Assembly: GCA_051294375.1 (NCBI GenBank)
Contig: CM119266.1
Location: 19,417,657-19,481,656 of the forward strand
Reading direction: 5' to 3'
Origin: Paraspadella gotoi
Lineage: Eukaryota; Chaetognatha
DNA: 64,000 nucleotides
The translations under genes were made by a program, and so were the position numbers. This document shows positions 23,766 through 35,499 of the stretch, piece by piece. How positions within the stretch are numbered: the stretch's first letter is position 1; every line of letters starts with the position of its first letter. The notes under the pieces were generated by a model that was given only the letters and a program-made list of their open reading frames with translations, ran no database searches and had not been told where the DNA came from.

Positions 23766-23912
23766 TGGGTTTCTTTCGGGCCATTGAGACCGGAAGTGGG
23801 ACTCCGCCTCCCCTGAAGACTATGCAGCCGCGCAAGCCGCGCCAGTCGCGGCAGGCTTCCGCCAGCGCCCGTTTTCATGGTGGTCGGCAAAGCTCAGCTG
23901 TCGGCGTTTAAA
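23766..23912 (+). promoter_or_regulatory. GC-rich patch with ETS motif and 48-codon ORF
   Basis: A CpG-containing patch in AT-rich surroundings. It contains ACCGGAAGTG at about 23789, a textbook ETS-family site, followed by CCGCCTCCCC. An ATG at 23766 opens a 48-codon frame (MGFFRAIETGSGTPPPLK...) ending in TAA. ETS sites of this form cluster at animal promoters, so this may be a promoter with 5' leader rather than a coding exon. Neither reading is proven. Confidence 0.3.
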
Positions 23913-24741
23913 GAAAATATAGTTTTTTTTCCGTGATCTTTTGTTTTTATTTGATTTGATTTTGAAACAAAAATTTTTAAAAAAATAAAGATTCAATCTT
24001 TCCTTTTCACTGTGAAATTAACTAATTAATTTTTCTAATTTTTTCTTGACTTTTAATTATTCTCTTTACTTAGTTTCGTTTTTATATTTTTATCTTTTTT
24101 TCAGTTCCCGTTCCATTTCTTTTTTTAATTTTCTTCATTTATTTTATTCCTAGGTTTTTATTAATTCAGTCACTGTTTGTTTTTTCATTGTTTCCCCTTT
24201 TTTTTATTAACAAGGTCTATTTGCCTTGACAACTATTTTATTGGAGGGACTTCAAACAACAAATAAATTATTTTCTAAAATTGACTTGACTGGTTAAGCG
24301 ACACGGACGCTTCCTTTTTTATAATTATTCCTTTGAAGTTGGGAAAGTAAATAATGATAATTTGTTTTTTTATTTCAAATGTAATCAATGACGCGTCTCC
24401 ATTTAGTTCGCTTTACGTTAAGAGAAAAAGATGTTACGCTTTTAATAAACATTTTTAAAAGGCTGGGAGTGGTCAACTGCCGTGTCTCCTTTGAAATTTT
24501 GCTTGGCCCAGCTGTACTGAGAGATTTCTTTTAAGTCTCTCGTTATTCTCGTTTTTGTGGTTGTTGCATTCAGTTCAATTTGATAATCTATCCAGGCGTG
24601 ATATAAACGACACGAATTTGCTCATTTTTAAAAAAAAAATGTTCAGTGTAAACAGAAATATTTTCCTTCAACGACACCAGACCAGTCGACTGAATCAAAG
24701 ATTTAAGAAAGAAAACCCAAGTTGACAGCGACGTTTACAAG

Positions 24742-24925
24742 CAGTTGCAGAATGACGACTTTGAAAGTGTCACGGACGCCAATAAAACGAAGACGACGTC
24801 AACCCGGACGACGTCTGCGCCAAAAAGCCAAAGATGGCGCAAGTGGTTCGGAAGAGAGAGAATTCTGAGCCAGGATCTCGTGACTCGTCGTTCGGAGAAT
24901 CGATGTCATTTGATGTTTATGTTGT
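24742..24925 (+). CDS. Unassigned coding-like segment
   Basis: A CpG-rich stretch open in more than one frame. One reads NDDFESVTDANKTKTTST and SQRWRKWFGRERILSQDLV; another, from an ATG at about 24832, reads MAQVVRKRENSEPGSRDSSF and stops near 24939. I recognise no domain. It could be one exon of an unseen gene, possibly downstream of the ETS-motif patch. Confidence 0.22.
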
Positions 24926-25283
24926 TCTTATGGCCTTTTAGGTTTTATCCACATCATTTATGATCAAGAGATTTAAATGTAGACATTTCGATTATTGAAG
25001 TATTGAATTCCTTTTGTCAACATCGAGATATTTTGTTATATATTCTTATCATCGTTTTAGTTTAGTTTATCATCTTTTAAGAATCGGTAAAGATCAAGAA
25101 AGGACAAATGTATGGAAAAAGATATCGATAAATACAAGATTTCCAAAGACGCGTTGATCCTGGAACTGAAGAAGTCATTTGTAAGCATCGTCATTGTAAG
25201 TCGTCACGTGATTGAATTAAGGAAATTAGATACTTATCCTTTCGTCAACGTTTTAGACGCATTTTAATTGTTAAAATTGAAAT

Positions 25284-25432
25284 AGAATACAATAGAATAC
25301 AATAGAATACAATGTCGACATTTTATAAGATTTCATTACGTCTCCTCGCGGTTGAGAGTTTGATGTCATTGATTTAGATGTCATTGATGTCATTGATTTA
25401 GATGTCATTGAAGTCATTGATGTCAGTGATTT
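25284..25432. repeat. Short tandem repeats AATAGAATAC and GATGTCATTGAT
   Basis: Three AATAGAATAC decamers at about 25284-25313, and GATGTCATTGATTTA-type units at 25362-25432. Confidence 0.85.
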
Positions 25433-25632
25433 CATAACAAGGCAAAGAGCGTTATTTTGACGTCAGCGAGAGTAAAGGGAGGAATCCTCAGGAATATCCT
25501 CCTCATCGTTAAACCTTTAATCGTATTTATTCTACTGTTTATTTTCCCCACGTTATCAGTCGACTTAGCGAAAGCATTAAGGGGTTCTTCGGTTTTCCCT
25601 TTGGCGCTGTTCAGACTAAGAGATAACGCCGA

Positions 25633-25633
25633 A

Positions 25634-25676
<43 letters not shown>
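25633..25676. repeat. (GAC)n, possibly coding
   Basis: Thirteen GAC triplets. They end an open frame (25457-25681) with a hydrophobic stretch ILLIVKPLIVFILLFIFPTL and a poly-Asp tail before TGA. The frame has no ATG and no clear acceptor, so I annotate only the repeat. Confidence 0.85.
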
Positions 25677-25835
25677 CATGAAAGCGATATCGGATAAGAC
25701 GAGAAGAAACGAAGAAAGAAGAGATTCGTTCCTTCAAATCACAGAATCAAAAAAAAAATGGGGGGGGGGAACTGCGTGTGAAATAAAAACTCTTTTATGG
25801 AATCTCAAGTGCTGACGAACAGCGACGCCATAATG

Positions 25836-26167
25836 GCCTTATTTTCCCAGAACGCCCCATTTAGAATACAATACGGTTTTTAGAAAATGTTCAAAGATTA
25901 GTTTAAAGGTTAGAGTTTGAGATTAGGTTACGGAATAGGTTAAGGATTTGCGTCAGGGATTAGATTAATAATTAAGGTTAGGGATTAGGGTTAGGTATAG
26001 AGGGATAGAGGATAAGGAATAAAGGCTAGGGATATGAATAGAGGTTAGGGTTAAAGATTTGAAAGTATGGGTTAGGATTATAGATTAATATTAAGTTTCA
26101 GCATTAAGAAATAGAATTAAGGATTGAGTTTTGACAAAAATGGGGCGAATATAGAGTAGAGCGCCCT
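25836..26167. mobile_element. MITE family 2, copy
   Basis: Begins GGCCTTATTTTCCCAGAACG and ends near AAAATGGGGCGAATATAGAG. The interior has GGTTAGGGATTAGGGTTAGG-like degenerate telomeric repeats. Confidence 0.75.
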
Positions 26168-26169
26168 CC

Positions 26170-27740
26170 CACGGTGATATCTAACTCGCTTCCTAAAAAA
26201 AAATTCTTTTTTTCGGATGAAGGGTTCAGTCGCGCCCTCGGGTATCGGGGGCATTAGTCCACAGGTGCAAAATGCACGCGAAGATTAGTACGTCTCTAGT
26301 ATTATAATTAGGACGTGAGAAACGTGAGACGCATGCGTACGAGCGGAAAGTCTGGAGGAAGGCGGGGAGACGGAGAAGTAGGGGGAGGAGAAGGGGAGGA
26401 GGAGGGAGGGAGGGAAGGGGTTGAGCGGCATCGATAACAAACATAATAATATATAATGATAATAATATAATAATAATATTTAATGACATATAATGACATA
26501 TTGACACATTCAAATTGATTCCAACTTGGTTCTCTTCCGTCGATTACTCTCTTATTGCCACAAAAATGCCATCCGTTGCCACTTATATAAAGTTTTATTC
26601 AAAATTACCACACTAATCATCCTCGGACTCTAGTATTCGTTTATAGTTTTCATAATAGAATCTCCTCGCTTTATTCTATCTATTTTTTATCCCTTTTTTG
26701 ACATCGTGATTCCCTTTTCTACATTTCATCGATGCACTTTGACCCCTTTCTATTAACTCTCTCATTTGTTTCTTTTTCTCCATTCTCTCCAGGAAATTCC
26801 CTTCTCTAACTTCCCATCTTCAACTTTCCATCTCTAACTTCCCATCTCTAACTTCCCATCTTCAACTTCCCATCTCCTCCTCCCAGAGTCATCTATTTCC
26901 ATCACCGACTCCAGTCGTCGCTGCGAACCAAAGCAAATGAATTCTGTTTCAGCCCAAAAAAAAAGGGGTTTTTTTCGACCAAAAAAATTTTGAGTTTGAA
27001 AAAAGAAGGAAAAAAGAGAGGAAATCTGTTTGAAAGGAAGGTAAAAAAACAGTGGTTAATGTTTTACTTTAAAGTTAAGTGGATAAATCGTTAATCGTAA
27101 ATCGAAAATGTAAATTAAAGAATGTAGGGAGAAAATGTCAATAAACGAATGTTGACTTGCGACAGAATTGATGTTCTGACTCTTGAGTAAATTTGCCTTC
27201 AGTTACCTGTCCGAGATTTTTGGCTATGAGTTTCATTTAGTTAAAAATAAAATAGAAAATATATTTAGCGCTTAAACTATAAAAAAGAAGCGAAGCCTTC
27301 GGCCGTTGAAACTGATTTTAATTAAAACAAAGAAAGTTAAAACGAAATGGATTAAAATTATAAAGTAAAACCCACGTATTCATGAAAAATAAGAAAGCGA
27401 TAATTGCCCGGAAAGATTATTTCTCTGATAATTAAGTAAAAAGTATTGATAAATTTACTGCTAGAATTAAAACCATTAGGATAAAATTAAGATATTAATT
27501 TATTATATTTTAAAGGAAAAAAAAATGAGAAAAAAAGATAAATTCTACTAGATAATGGGAGAACTATGATTAAATTGACAAAAGAGGCAAGTGAGTAGAA
27601 TTTAAGCCACCAACTGACGAACCGAGTATCGTCTGGCGAAACTTGGCAACACATCGCCGACTCAAATGGGTCATAGGAAAGAGACTCAAATGCCGAGACC
27701 CGATATTCGCCGCAATGTCTTTTCGTCGGTTTCGCCTCTC
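26170..27740. other. AT-rich DNA, no gene recognised
   Basis: Contains TAATAATAT repeats (26440-26500) and short CTAACTTCCCATCT tandem units at about 26815-26880. Nothing else stands out. Confidence 0.4.
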
Positions 27741-27874
27741 ACTGTCGTCATCGTCGTCGTCGTCATCGTCGTCGTCGTCATCGTCGTCGTCGTCGTCGGC
27801 GGCGTCGTCGTCTTTGACAACGCTGTTGATGATAACGAAATCAGAGGGAGTCAGACGAAGAGATCGAACGATTC

Positions 27875-27932
<58 letters not shown>

Positions 27933-27990
27933 AGGAGAAAAAGAAAATTGCAAAAATAATAGAAATACGTAGAATAATAATAATAATAAT
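27741..27990. repeat. (TCG)n, (GA)n and (AAT)n
   Basis: TCG/TCA triplets at 27741-27805, GA at 27877-27932, AAT at 27975-27992. A minus-strand frame across it (TPSDFVIINSVVKD, poly-Asp, then DIAANIGSRHLSLF) is peptide-like but unsupported by splice sites. Confidence 0.93.
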
Positions 27991-28078
27991 AGAAACAGGA
28001 ATTTTTTTTGGTGCAATACATCTGTTTCTGTTTCGACTGAAACGAGAAAACTGATTATGACTCGGATTCAAATCAACC

Positions 28079-28079
28079 T

Positions 28080-28167
<88 letters not shown>

Positions 28168-28168
28168 G
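28079..28168. repeat. (TCAA)n microsatellite
   Basis: About 22 perfect TCAA tetranucleotides. Confidence 0.97.
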
Positions 28169-28351
28169 ATCAATCAATCCACTTATCTTTTCAACTCAAC
28201 TCACCAAACTCTTCTTCCCTTCCTCCAGTCCACAGCAACAGCCTTTCTTCCGATTCCTGCGCTGCTGCCGCCGAAGTCGCCGCGATTCCCCATCTGCAAG
28301 GAAAGTTTTTGTCACTTATAAGTTGTCAGTTGTCAGTTATATAGATTTACG

Positions 28352-28650
28352 TTATGAGGCCATCTGATGTCTGCAAATACTCTGACACGTGATGAGGCCA
28401 TCTGATGTCTGCAAATACTCTGACACGTGATGAGGCCATCTGATGTCTGCAAATACTTTGACACGTGATGAGGCCATCTGATGTCAGCAAATACTCTGAC
28501 ACGTGATGAGGCCATCTGATGTCTGCAAATACTCTGACACGTGATGAGGCCATATGATGACAGCAAATAAACTGTCACGTGACGAGGCCATCTGATGTCA
28601 GAAAATCATGTGTCACGTGACCAGGCCATCTGATGTCACGTGACTAGACC
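28352..28650. repeat. 38-bp minisatellite with CACGTG core
   Basis: About eight units with a 38-base period (ACGTGATGAGG at 28387 and 28425). Each has TGAGGCCATCTGATGTCTGC and a palindromic CACGTG or TCACGTGA joint. Early units are near-identical; the last ones decay and shorten. Confidence 0.95.
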
Positions 28651-28924
28651 ATCTGACGGGTGGCGGAGCAGAAGACGACGATGAAGAAAAGGGTCGACAT
28701 TGAACATCTGCTCTTTGCGACTAAAATTTCTTTTCTTTTATTTTTAGATTCTTATTTCATTTTCTCTCTTTTTTTTATTTTCTTTTTCTTTGTTTCTTTT
28801 TTTCTTTTTTTTCCCTTTTTTTTACTTTTCCTTTTTCCTTTGCGACCAGAAGCGACTTTTCCAAGCAAAGTTAAATTCGGTGATTCAGCAAATAGTACTA
28901 CGTGTCTCGTCCTTCATTTAGAGT

Positions 28925-29135
28925 TTATGAGAATGACACAGAATGAGAATGTCAAATAGAATGACAGAGAATGAGAATGTCAAATAGAATGACAGAGAAT
29001 GAGAATGTCAAAGAGAATGACAGAGAATGAGAATGTCAAATAGAATGACAGAGAATGAAAATGTCAAATAGAATGACACAGAATGAAAATGTCAAATAGA
29101 ATGACACAGAATGAGAATGTCAAAGAGAATGTCAC
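28925..29135. repeat. 28-bp minisatellite
   Basis: About seven units of AGAATGACAGAGAATGAGAA plus TGTCAAAT, with alternating CAGAG/CACAG and AAATAG/AAAGAG variants. Confidence 0.95.
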
Positions 29136-29328
29136 TTTTTTTATATTCTTTTTCTAAGACTTGGAATTCAACCGAGTAGACTTTCTTAATTCTTTAAATA
29201 TTTATATTTAATTTATCATTTTTCTCTACTTATTAATACTCCAAATTTAATGTTTCATCACCAGCATGTCAACCCCCCAAAAAATTAATTTTCTCTTCCT
29301 TTTTTTTAATCTTCTCTTTGGATTCTCT

Positions 29329-29335
29329 ATCTCTC

Positions 29336-29389
<54 letters not shown>

Positions 29390-29396
29390 CCTCTCT
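29329..29396. repeat. (TC)n
   Basis: TC dinucleotide array of about 60 bases with one GTC interruption. Confidence 0.96.
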
Positions 29397-29519
29397 GGAA
29401 GACTGGTGATTGGTGAACACTATTCTATGTGAAACAAATGGGCCTTGCTCTAACTTATAAATTAAATGTATATTATACATTTTATACAGTATTCAATACC
29501 TTGAAATAGAGGGATTGAG

Positions 29520-29705
29520 AGGCCTGCACTTCCTCCTTGACCCTCGCAGTCTTCTTCTCCGGAACCGGCGCTTATTCGGGCGCCAACGAGACCCGGCGAC
29601 GTCCGACTGAAGAACGAGGGGAGGGAGAGCCGGTGCTGGCGCCAGTGGAGCGGAGGACGGCGGCGCGGTGGAGGACGAGGCACTGGAGCGGGGAGGTGGA
29701 GCGGA
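29520..29705. other. GC-rich island, coding-like on either strand
   Basis: A sharp GC-rich patch in AT-rich DNA. On the minus strand one frame is Ser/Ala/Pro-rich then Arg-rich (STAPPSSAPLAPAPALPP, NKRRFRRRRLRGSRRKC) and stops at about 29498. On the plus strand another frame is open (LTLAVFFSGTGAYSGANE). No start or splice site decides. It could be an exon or a promoter-proximal island. Confidence 0.3.
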
Positions 29706-29779
29706 TGAAAATGGGAGAGAAAAGGGAGCGAGAGGAAGAAGGAACTAGAAAAAGAAAAAGAAGAAAAGGGAATGGGAGA

Positions 29780-30250
29780 ATAAAGGAAAGGAAAGGAAAG
29801 GAAAGAAAAGGGAAAGAAAAGGAAAGGAAAGGAAAGGAAAGGAAAGGAAAGGAAAGGAAAGGAAAGGAAAGGAAAGGAAAGGAAAGGAAAGGAAAGGAAC
29901 GGAAAGGAAAGAAAGGAAAAGAAAAGAAAAGGGAGATTAGGTAGAAAAGAAAAGGAAAGAAAGGGAAAAGATAAAAAACGATAGAAAGGAAAGGAAAAGG
30001 AAATACAAAAAGGAAAGAAAAGGAAAGGAAAGGAACGGAAAGAAAAGGAAAGGAAAGGAAATGTAATGAAATGAAATGGAAAGAAAAGAAAAGAAAAGAA
30101 AAGAAAAGAAAAGAAAAGAAAAGAAAAGATAAAAGGAAAGGAAGGAAAAGGAAAGGAAAGAAAAGAAAACGAAAGGAAAGAAAAGGAAAGAAAGTAAAAG
30201 AACAGGAAAGGAAAGAAAAAAAGAAAAGGAAAGGAAAGAAAAGGTAAGAG
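29780..30250. repeat. GGAAA / GAAAA pentanucleotide field
   Basis: GGAAA units dominate 29780-29935, then mixed GAAAA and GGAAA with substitutions to about 30250. Confidence 0.95.
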
Positions 30251-30327
30251 ATGAGAAGGGAAGTAGACTAAGAAAAGTCCGATTCGCTGTGACTCTCGTC
30301 CCTCGGGCGCCGTTCCGCCTTGCGGAA

Positions 30328-31075
<748 letters not shown>

Positions 31076-31199
31076 TGAGAGATTCTGGGAGGGACTGTGT
31101 GTTAGGAGATAGTTGAAAGATAGAAGAAAGACAGATGCGGACACAGTAAATAAAATGAGAGAATTGGGAGAAAGTTGGATAGGATAGAAAGACATTGAG

Positions 31200-31345
31200 T
31201 AGGATTAAAAAGAAATAGGAAAGATGAAAGGAGAAAAGGGAGATAAGGTAGAAAAGAAAAGGGATTAAAAAGAAAGAGGAAAGATGAAAGGAGAAAAGGG
31301 AGATTAGGTAGAAAAGAAAAGGGATTAGCGAAGAAAACAGGAATC
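31200..31345. repeat. 60-bp tandem duplication
   Basis: GGATTAAAAAGAAATAGGAA and its near copy GGATTAAAAAGAAAGAGGAA start two units of about 60 bases; a truncated third begins at about 31320. Confidence 0.8.
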
Positions 31346-31469
31346 GTAAAGTTGCTTATTAGCGGATATGATGAAGGAAGGCGACGATCGAAGGGGAAAG
31401 AAAAAGAAAGAAATGGAGGGAAAAAACAAGGCTGATTTCTGTAGGTTTTTTTTTTTTTAATGGACCCAA

Positions 31470-31645
31470 CTCGGACCACGAAGTTCCTGGTTAAATCCCA
31501 ACCCAAGGGAAGCGTGAGGACGGCCGTAATTGGCCTTGGGGGCGTGGAAACCCTCTAGCCTGGTTTCAGAACCCATCGCTGCTGAGAGGGCCCACAAGAT
31601 ACGGATAGACTAAAGTCGTCTAGAGAGAGAAAATATTGAACAATG
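31470..31645 (+). mobile_element. SINE family B, degenerate copy
   Basis: AAGCGTGAGGACGGCCGTAA, then TTGGGGGCGTGG and GAGAGGGCCCACAAGA correspond in order to the body of family B. The T-arm remnant is CCTGGTTAAATCCCAACCC. More diverged than the palindrome copies. Confidence 0.7.
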
Positions 31646-31694
31646 AAAATGACGACTGAAAAGAGATATAAAACAAGAACGGTAATTGCAATGT

Positions 31695-32023
31695 ATTGCG
31701 CCGCAGTGACTTTATTTTCACGTGTATTTCTCTTTGATCATATATGACGTGACATGACATGATTAAAAATTTATCTTTTCCCGTGTATTTATGACATGCT
31801 CTGCATCAAAATTTCCTCTTTTATTCCTTATAGCTTTAGGAATTCCTGAAGGCGGCGCCTGCAGTTCCTTACATTTTAAATTTTTTTTGTCTTAACAAAT
31901 GAGCAATCAACTATAGGCAAATTAGTATATGCATTTTTAAAGTAACTGGAACAGACCGACGGACGGACCGACCGACCGACATACCGACCAAGAAGTGACT
32001 CCGCGAGCACTCGCGGCGCAACT
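31695..32023. mobile_element. MITE family 1, copy A
   Basis: Ends are ATTGCGCCGCAGTGACTTTA and CACTCGCGGCGCAACT, inverted repeats of each other. The interior has CACGTGTATTT, ACATGACATG repeats and an ACCGACCGAC tandem near 31955-31990. It matches the element at 60458-60811 throughout, in inverse orientation. About 330 bases with no coding capacity, as expected of a nonautonomous DNA element. Confidence 0.88.
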
Positions 32024-32104
32024 AAAAAACAATAATCTGCAGGACTGCAAGTATGCATCACAAAACAAAAATTAGGACAGAAACAATTTGCCCCTTAAAT
32101 GAGA

Positions 32105-32192
32105 GAGATCAGAGAGAGAGAGAGAGAGAGGAGGAGAGAAGAGAGCAGAGAGAGAGAGAGAGAGGAGCAGAGAGAGAGAGAGAGAGAGAGAC
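32105..32192. repeat. (GA)n
   Basis: GA array with AGGAG and AGCAG interruptions. Confidence 0.94.
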
Positions 32193-32266
32193 ACGCAATG
32201 CTTCAATTACTGTGACTCAGTCTTGAGAGTTCGTAACTAATAATAACGACGAAAACTACAAATTAC

Positions 32267-33923
32267 CTTTCGCGTATTTCGGCGTCAGATACAAATAAGT
32301 AGCGAGAGCGTCGGAAGACCGGCGCGATCCGCCTTCCATCTTATCGGCGGCGCCTGGTTTATGTCCGCCGCTCGCGCCTTCCTTGGATCCCGAGTTGATC
32401 GTCAAGGAGGTTTCGAGTTCATGCGGTGGATCGTGAAGAGCAGAACGACCGCGTTGGCCGATCGTCCTTTTCGAGTTCACCGTCGGTTTCATCACAGATC
32501 GAAGACTTTTGTTTTGTGCGTGACTCATCAACTCGACTCTGGCCACGCCGTCGATGTCGTCTCTATCGTCGATGTCATCTCTATCGCAGATAGGCCCGAC
32601 GTCGACGATAATATCCTTTGTGGCGACGCTCCTCATTGCGTCGTAGTCGATCGATTTTCTCTTTAAATAGTCGCTCGATCTTTTGTTTTCGCTTTCATCG
32701 ACCAATTTATTCTCGCATCGATGTACGATGACGCTGGCGACGCGGTCGATGCCGCCGTCGCCGCCGCTCTCGCATGTTTCTTCATCTCCATGGAAACAGG
32801 GATTGACGACCTCATCGTGAACGCCGGCGAGAAGACAGACTCGAAGCGAAGTGACGTCGTCGTTTTCGTCGTCGTCGTCGTCGTCTTCTTCTTTACAACT
32901 GAAGCGGCGATTCTCTCTCTCTCTATCTCGGCGTCTGTTGAGTTCGACGCCGTAATCGTTCCGATATAATCCGGCCTCGTTATCTCGACTTCCCGATTGA
33001 CGACCGGCGTCGAGGCGCGCCCTCTCACGAGGCAAAGATATTCCATCGCTAGCGCCGATCTCTCCCGTCGACTCATTGGATTTTCCGGTTCCGACGAAAT
33101 GTCTAAAATCTGAATTCGAGTCTCCTTCGCGAGACGAAAACTCGGCGCCGATCGTTTCGCCAGCGGATTCGCCGAGAAGGCAAAGGTTTATGTCGGCGCC
33201 GGAATTTGGAGTCCGAAATGGAAACCGGCGCTGAAAGGCTTCGTCGTTGGAATCTCCGTCGGCGCCGCGACGGGGATCGCGAAGGTTCTCGTCGACCTCG
33301 ATCGCGACGTCGTCTTTGATGAGATCCTCGTCGCTTCGGTCGTCGTTGTCGAACAATCGATCTTCGATGAAAACTTGGGCGTTCGTCGGGTCAACTCGGT
33401 TTTTAATAACGTCATCGTTTTCGAGATCATTAGGCAATTTAACGACGGTCAAAATATTATTGTCGTTGTTGTTATCGTTTACGCGAAGATGTTTGTCCTC
33501 GTAGTAACGAAGGTCAATGTGATCATTGATAGGATTCGTTCCGTGGTCGTTTGAATCTGAGCCGTCGTTGACGAGGTCGACAACGCGTTCCACATTGTGG
33601 TCATTAGATCGATTGGTAATGTCGTCGTCGTCGTCGTCGTCGTGGCCGAACGGTAAAGATACTCGAATTTCTGACAAATCGCTTTGAGCAAAGGAAGAAT
33701 CGGAAGCAGCGGCGGCGGAGGAGGCGGCGGAAGCGGCGTATGCGGCGGAGGCGGAGGCGGAGGCGGAAGTGGAGGTGAAGGCGGAGGTGGAGGCGGCGGC
33801 GGAGGCGGCTGAGGCGGCGGCGGGCGAAGCAGAGAAAGCGGAGTCGACGCTGGCGGAACTGAATGAGGCCGTCGGGAAAATCACTGAAGGTCCACCGTCT
33901 CCGGCCAAATTCGGCGGCATCAT
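32267..33923 (-). CDS. Acidic, low-complexity protein, large exon
   Basis: I do not recognise this protein. Seen: about 550 codons open from ATGATG at 33923, after a strong acceptor (TTTCTTTCATCTCAG), to a donor AAAG|GTAATT at 32267-32265; exon length leaves phase 1. The N-terminus is Ala/Ser-rich (about residues 15-75). The rest is Asp/Asn/Arg-rich with Asp runs near residues 96-102 and 350-356, few hydrophobic stretches, no signal peptide and no transmembrane segment, so it is probably disordered and perhaps nuclear (inference). A short phase-1 exon at 30483-30544 (acceptor TTTCCAAG) could add GPSTVSGFESSSPSRSTRAR and a stop; this is speculative. Length, splice framing and non-repeat content argue against chance, but an ORF made open by GAC/GTC triplets remains possible. 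Confidence 0.6.
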
Positions 33924-34044
33924 CTGAGATGAAAGAAAGAAACGAGTTTGATTCTATTCTAGTTTAGATAAATGAAATAAATAGATATTCGAGAGATGAA
34001 TACTAGCGGGTTATAAGCGGCTGCTTGAAAGGTGTTACTGAAAC

Positions 34045-34060
34045 CTTGCGCATGCGCAAG
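34045..34060. promoter_or_regulatory. NRF1-type palindrome
   Basis: CTTGCGCATGCGCAAG is a perfect 16-base palindrome containing the NRF1 site TGCGCATGCGCA. It lies about 120 bases upstream of the acidic-protein exon on the minus strand, where a core promoter would be expected. Confidence 0.5.
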
Positions 34061-34211
34061 AAAGGAGGGAAAAAGTTTTCGTAAAACGTTACAATGATTT
34101 ACATACCAAAATAATCTCTCTAAAATTTCATAGAAATGAACTCATTGATGGACTGCTCGTCATTTCAGAGAGAAATTAGCATAAAACAAATTTGAGATTC
34201 AACAACGATTT

Positions 34212-34269
34212 GTTTATTTAAGAACGGACATGTTTCGACTTGTTTTTCAAGTCTTCATCAAAAATAAAC
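34212..34269 (-). ncRNA. Hammerhead-ribozyme-like motif
   Basis: On the minus strand TTGATGAA is followed by stem II GACTTG-AAAAA-CAAGTC, then GAAAC, a short ATGTCC loop and GTT. GTTTATTT and AAATAAAC at the two ends can form stem I. This is the order of a type I hammerhead with a very short stem III. The conserved C before UGAUGA is U here, so activity is doubtful. Such motifs are known from Penelope-like elements and retrozymes; no reverse transcriptase is seen nearby. Confidence 0.4.
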
Positions 34270-34591
34270 TGGCAAAGAGAAAAGGGGCAGTTGTTCTTCC
34301 CGATTTAGGATCTGAGCGCGCTCTTGGTAATAGTGTTTACGGTCAATAGATCAGAGAGCAAAGAGAGAAGAATCATCATTTGAAATTACGAAAAAAGAAA
34401 AACATTTAGTCGTCGAAAATGTTTGCCTTTCGTTTCTTGAACGAGTTTATGGCGAAAGATAACCGTCGAATTTGAAAGGCTCTCATTCTCATTGATTTGC
34501 TTGGAGGTTCGATGTAAAATTCACTTTCTTACATTGTCTTATATTTTTTCATTAAACTAAGCAGAGAAGCGGTTTTTAGTTTAGAACATCA

Positions 34592-35386
34592 CATCACGCA
34601 TAAAACGGGGTAAAACCGAAAAGGAATAGTTTTAACGTTTACCGCGTTGGAATTCGCGAATAAAGTGATCTTTTCTTCATTTTATTGATTTTCCCTGAAC
34701 AAATTTTTCGTTCGCATACGGCGAATTCAAGAGGATGAAAAGAGCTTTCAATTGGTTACTGAAATTCATGGATATGTCTCACGGTATGGCCCACACGAAA
34801 TGAGAACAGTCTTCTTGAGAATGCTTAAGAAAGCATTTAACTGTTTTTACTTTTCTTTTTTAATTTATTCTGTCTTTTTATCATAAATTTTAGATTCACC
34901 GATACTATTCTGAGACTCTGTTTGATGGCTGCAACTATACCTGCAAAGTGTCTCTTGTGGCAGCATCAAACATGCGACCTCTCTCAAAAATTCGTCTCTT
35001 CAATAACTGCACACTCTCCTTTTCTTTATCTCTCTCTCTCTCCTATCTCTCTCTCTCTCTCTCTTTCTCTCTCTTCTGATTTTCACCCTACTCATCTGCT
35101 TCATCCTCCTCTTATTCTTTCTTTCTTACCCTAGGCAATGACTTGAATTTTGAATGAAAGGTTTAAAGAAAATAAACCATTCTCGATATTTTGTATAGAT
35201 TATTTAATAAAAGCCTTAGTAATTAGGAATTAATTCTTTTAACACAAAAAATTTACAGGGAAAAAATATAGAAAAAGAAATGCCTGGAAAAAAAAATCTG
35301 AAATTTAAAAAAAACGGTAAAGAAGATTTCCGAAATCTTTTTGTTTACTCGATTGCGAAAAGATTTACCCCGTTTTATGCGTGATG
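34592..35386. mobile_element. Putative element with 23-bp perfect terminal inverted repeats
   Basis: ATCACGCATAAAACGGGGTA at 34593 and its exact complement ending at 35385 are the ends of a 795-base interval; 23 bases match with one C/G added outside. The interior holds a TC array (35030-35075) and no transposase. I see no clear target-site duplication, so it could also be two unrelated fragments. Confidence 0.5.
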
Positions 35387-35499
35387 GCCATATTACATGA
35401 GTTACGACGCTGTGACATTAATGGTCCTTGTGATGGCATTAAAAAATGCAACCTAAGCATCTCATAATAATGTATTATAATAAATAATATAATGAAATT

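Noticed and set aside
28333-28578. Minus-strand repeat protein (ADIRWPHHVSEYLQT)
   Set aside because: Translation of the 38-bp minisatellite; 38 is not a multiple of 3, so the repeat peptide shifts frame and is not conserved.
28355-28650. CRISPR-like array
   Set aside because: The units are directly tandem with no unique spacers, and this is animal DNA.
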